Shown here: positions 4,991-7,133 of the stretch, piece by piece | Position numbering within the stretch: the stretch's first letter is position 1 | Layout of the letters: each line of letters begins with the position of its first letter | DNA from: Chloroflexota bacterium | GTDB taxonomy: Bacteria > Chloroflexota > Dehalococcoidia > Lucifugimonadales > JADFKI01 | Length of the DNA stretch: 7,133 nt | Direction of reading: 5' to 3' | Assembly: GCA_024648655.1 (NCBI GenBank) | Contig: JAGGDZ010000058.1 | Span: forward strand, 1 to 7,133 | Program-made: the position numbers and the translations under genes | Notes under the pieces: model-generated | Seen by the model: only the letters and a program-made list of their open reading frames with translations | Database searches by the model: none | What the model was told of the DNA's origin: nothing

Positions 4991-7133
4991 ATGGAAGTTT
5001 CAAAGCAAGCTCTGGACGAACTTGCGCTAACTGAAGCTGAATACGAGGCAATCGTGGAACGGCTGGGAAGAGAACCGAACCATCTCGAACTCGGCCTGTT
5101 CGGTTCCCTGTGGAGCGAGCACTGCGGATACAAGCACTCCAAGCCCCTGCTGCGCCTGCTTCCCAGCGACAGCCCTCGCCTGCTCGTAACACCGGGCAGC
5201 GAAAACGCGGGCGTCGTGGATATCGGGGACGGGCTTGCGATTGTTATGAAAATTGAGTCGCACAACCATCCGTCAGCCATTGAGCCGTACCAAGGCGCAG
5301 CCACCGGCGTGGGTGGCATAGTCCGAGACATATTTGCGATGGGCGCGCGGCCCATCGCCCTTATGAACTCGCTGCGATTCGGCTCCCTAGACGATCCGCG
5401 AAACCGATACTTACTGGGCGGAGTAGTCGCGGGCATATCGGGATACGGCAACTGCATCGGCATACCGAATGTCGGCGGCGAAGTGTGCTTTTCAGATTCA
5501 TATGCGGGAAACCCACTTGTCAACGCTATGTGCGTCGGAATTCTGTCCACCGATGAACTCGTCCGCGCAACCACCGACGGGCAAGGCAATGTCTTGATGC
5601 TTGTCGGCTCAGACACCGGACGCGACGGCATTCATGGCGCGTCCGGCCTTGCTTCCCGCGCATTCGAGGAAGAGCGCGAACTCCGCCCAACGGTGCAAGT
5701 TGGTAATCCGTTCATGGAGAAGTCGTTGATCGAGGCGTGTCTCGAAATTGCAAAGACAGACCACATTATCGGCATTCAAGACCTAGGCGCGGCGGGCTTG
5801 ACCAGCGCATCGGTCGAAGCCGCATCCAACGGCAACAGCGGACTAGAAATCGACGTGTCCCTGGTGCCGCGCGGTGAAACGGAAATGACTCCCTACGAAA
5901 TAATGCTCTCGGAATCTCAGGAGCGCATGCTGGTTATCGTCAAGCCCGGACACGAAGACGATGTGAAGGCAGTTTTTGACAAGTGGGACTTGCAATCAAC
6001 CGTCATCGGCAGGTCAACGGACGACGGCCTGGCGCGCATATTCGATGGTGGCAAGTTACAGGGCGCACCGCCAGTCGGCACGCTCACAGACGCGCCGCAA
6101 TACCGCTTGCAGGGCATCAAGGCGCAATGGCTCACCGAACTGCAAGAGCACGACTTGACCACCCTGCCCCTCCCCGACCGGTCGCCTGCCGATGTACTGC
6201 TGCGCCTGCTTGCATCCCCGAACATCGCCAGCAAGGAATGGGTCTATCGCCAGTACGACCACCAGGTTCAGACGAACACAGTCGCGCCGCCGGGCGCTGA
6301 CGCCGCCGTTTTGCGCGTCAAAGGTACTCGTAAAGGGCTTGCCCTGTCCACCGACGGCAACGGCAGGTTGTGCTACCTCGATCCTTTCATAGGCGGCATG
6401 ATTGCCGTGGCAGAGGCATGCCGTAACGTGTCCTGTACGGGAGCGGAGCCAATAGCTTTGACCGACTGCCTGAATTTCGGCAACCCCGAAAAACCGGAGA
6501 CATACTACCAGCTTGAACAATGCATCTTGGGTATGGCAGAAGCATGTCGCGTGTTAGATGTTCCGGTCATAAGCGGCAACGTCAGCCTCTACAACGAGAC
6601 TCAGGGCGAGGGCATCTACCCTACACCTATCATCGGCTGCCTGGGACTGCTTGAAGACGTGCAGATGAACATAGGCATTGGCTTTCAGCAGTCCGGCGAC
6701 TTAATCGTGCTGCTGGGCGCAGCGCAACCGAGCGACGAAATATCCACGTTAGCCGGTAGCGAATACCTTGAAGTGGTACATGGGCTAGTAGCAGGCAGTC
6801 CTGCGCTCAACACCAATGCGGAAGCGGCGTTGCAGCGAGCCTGCCGGCGTCTCGCGACTGAAGGCGTCATCGAATCGGCGCACGACTGCTCCGACGGCGG
6901 CTTGGCAGTTGCGCTTGCCGAGTCCTGCATCGCAGGCGGGCTAGGCGTGAAGTGCGGCGCAGACTCGGCACTGAGCGCGAAACTCGCCGCGCAAGGCGCT
7001 CGCTGGGACACTATTCTGTTCGGGGAAGCACAATCTCGCATTGTAGTCTCACTACCACCGGAGCGACTGAGTGCGCTTGAAGACATCTGCAGCACTGAGG
7101 GTGTGAGCTGGTGCGAGTTGGGCACAGCCTCGG
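4991..7133 (+). CDS. purL: Phosphoribosylformylglycinamidine synthase, large catalytic subunit PurL (3' end outside window)
   Basis: PurL uses ATP and ammonia delivered from PurQ to convert FGAR to FGAM, the fourth step of de novo purine synthesis. The frame from the ATG at 4991 is open for 714 codons to the window edge. Small-type PurL proteins are about 720-750 residues, so only a short tail is missing. Visible marks: LGLFGSLWSEH44CGYKHSK, whose His is the catalytic-site residue of the family; KIESHNHPSAIEPYQGAATGVGGIVRD (88-113), with nucleotide- and metal-binding residues; GAR-P (118-121); GIQDLGAAGLTSASVE (261-276); MLSESQERML (305-314); the second-half repeat, with TDCLNFGNPEKPE and SGNVSLYNET; and HD632CSDGGLAVALAES. 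No internal stop was found on reading the whole frame. The gap after the transporter is 20 bases with a weak GGGG site seven bases before the ATG. Cys and His codons, and the AIR synthase-type duplicated layout, look intact. It is the small PurL, which needs PurQ and PurS. Confidence 0.97.
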   Translation, partial: MEVSKQALDELALTEAEYEAIVERLGREPNHLELGLFGSLWSEHCGYKHSKPLLRLLPSDSPRLLVTPGSENAGVVDIGDGLAIVMKIESHNHPSAIEPYQGAATGVGGIVRDIFAMGARPIALMNSLRFGSLDDPRNRYLLGGVVAGISGYGNCIGIPNVGGEVCFSDSYAGNPLVNAMCVGILSTDELVRATTDGQGNVLMLVGSDTGRDGIHGASGLASRAFEEERELRPTVQVGNPFMEKSLIEACLEIAKTDHIIGIQDLGAAGLTSASVEAASNGNSGLEIDVSLVPRGETEMTPYEIMLSESQERMLVIVKPGHEDDVKAVFDKWDLQSTVIGRSTDDGLARIFDGGKLQGAPPVGTLTDAPQYRLQGIKAQWLTELQEHDLTTLPLPDRSPADVLLRLLASPNIASKEWVYRQYDHQVQTNTVAPPGADAAVLRVKGTRKGLALSTDGNGRLCYLDPFIGGMIAVAEACRNVSCTGAEPIALTDCLNFGNPEKPETYYQLEQCILGMAEACRVLDVPVISGNVSLYNETQGEGIYPTPIIGCLGLLEDVQMNIGIGFQQSGDLIVLLGAAQPSDEISTLAGSEYLEVVHGLVAGSPALNTNAEAALQRACRRLATEGVIESAHDCSDGGLAVALAESCIAGGLGVKCGADSALSAKLAAQGARWDTILFGEAQSRIVVSLPPERLSALEDICSTEGVSWCELGTAS

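Noticed and set aside
4972..5631. Long minus-strand ORF of 219 residues
   Set aside because: It lies wholly opposite the well-conserved purL frame. Its protein is Pro/Ser/Arg-rich with no recognisable domain, as expected from antisense reading of high-GC coding sequence.

Overview
The window is a protein-dense bacterial chromosome segment of moderately high GC. All supported genes lie on the + strand. Gene content and protein style (a zinc-type GluRS, a GatB/YqeY protein, separate PurQ and small PurL, an HxDFYxxQ-type phosphotransferase, and a short winged-helix protein of a kind I associate with SAR202/Dehalococcoidia genomes) suggest an uncultured Chloroflexota-like bacterium. That placement is inference from recall; nothing in the sequence proves it. 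No RNA genes, CRISPR arrays, insertion sequences, prophage genes or origins were found.

Layout. (i) 1-910: the 3' part of an aminoglycoside/choline-kinase-fold phosphotransferase gene whose reading frame enters from the left edge. (ii) 911-1386: a weak region with one short ORF (1016-1333). It encodes a winged-helix N-terminal half, followed by sequence that looks scrambled or frame-shifted, so it is probably a gene remnant. (iii) 1387-2859: gltX, glutamyl-tRNA synthetase, with a strong Shine-Dalgarno site and a possible extended -10 promoter. (iv) 2913-3365: yqeY. (v) 3368-4084: purQ, starting 2 bases after the yqeY stop. (vi) 4084-4970: two overlapping half-size DMT/EamA transporter genes. 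(vii) 4991 to the right edge: purL, cut by the window end.

From yqeY to purL the genes are so tightly packed (gaps of 2, -1, -4 and 20 bases) that they almost certainly form one transcript, perhaps begun upstream of gltX. PurQ and PurL are the glutaminase and synthase subunits of FGAM synthase (fourth step of de novo purine synthesis). The third subunit, PurS, is not in the window. The transporter pair sits exactly between the two FGAM synthase subunit genes.

Most of the window is ordinary core metabolism. The points that deserve a second look are the transporter split into two ORFs at a GGGG run and ATGA junction, its position between purQ and purL, the decayed winged-helix gene, the GluRS-YqeY neighbourhood and a 10-bp tandem repeat before yqeY. 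I see no convincing evidence of a wholly new system here.
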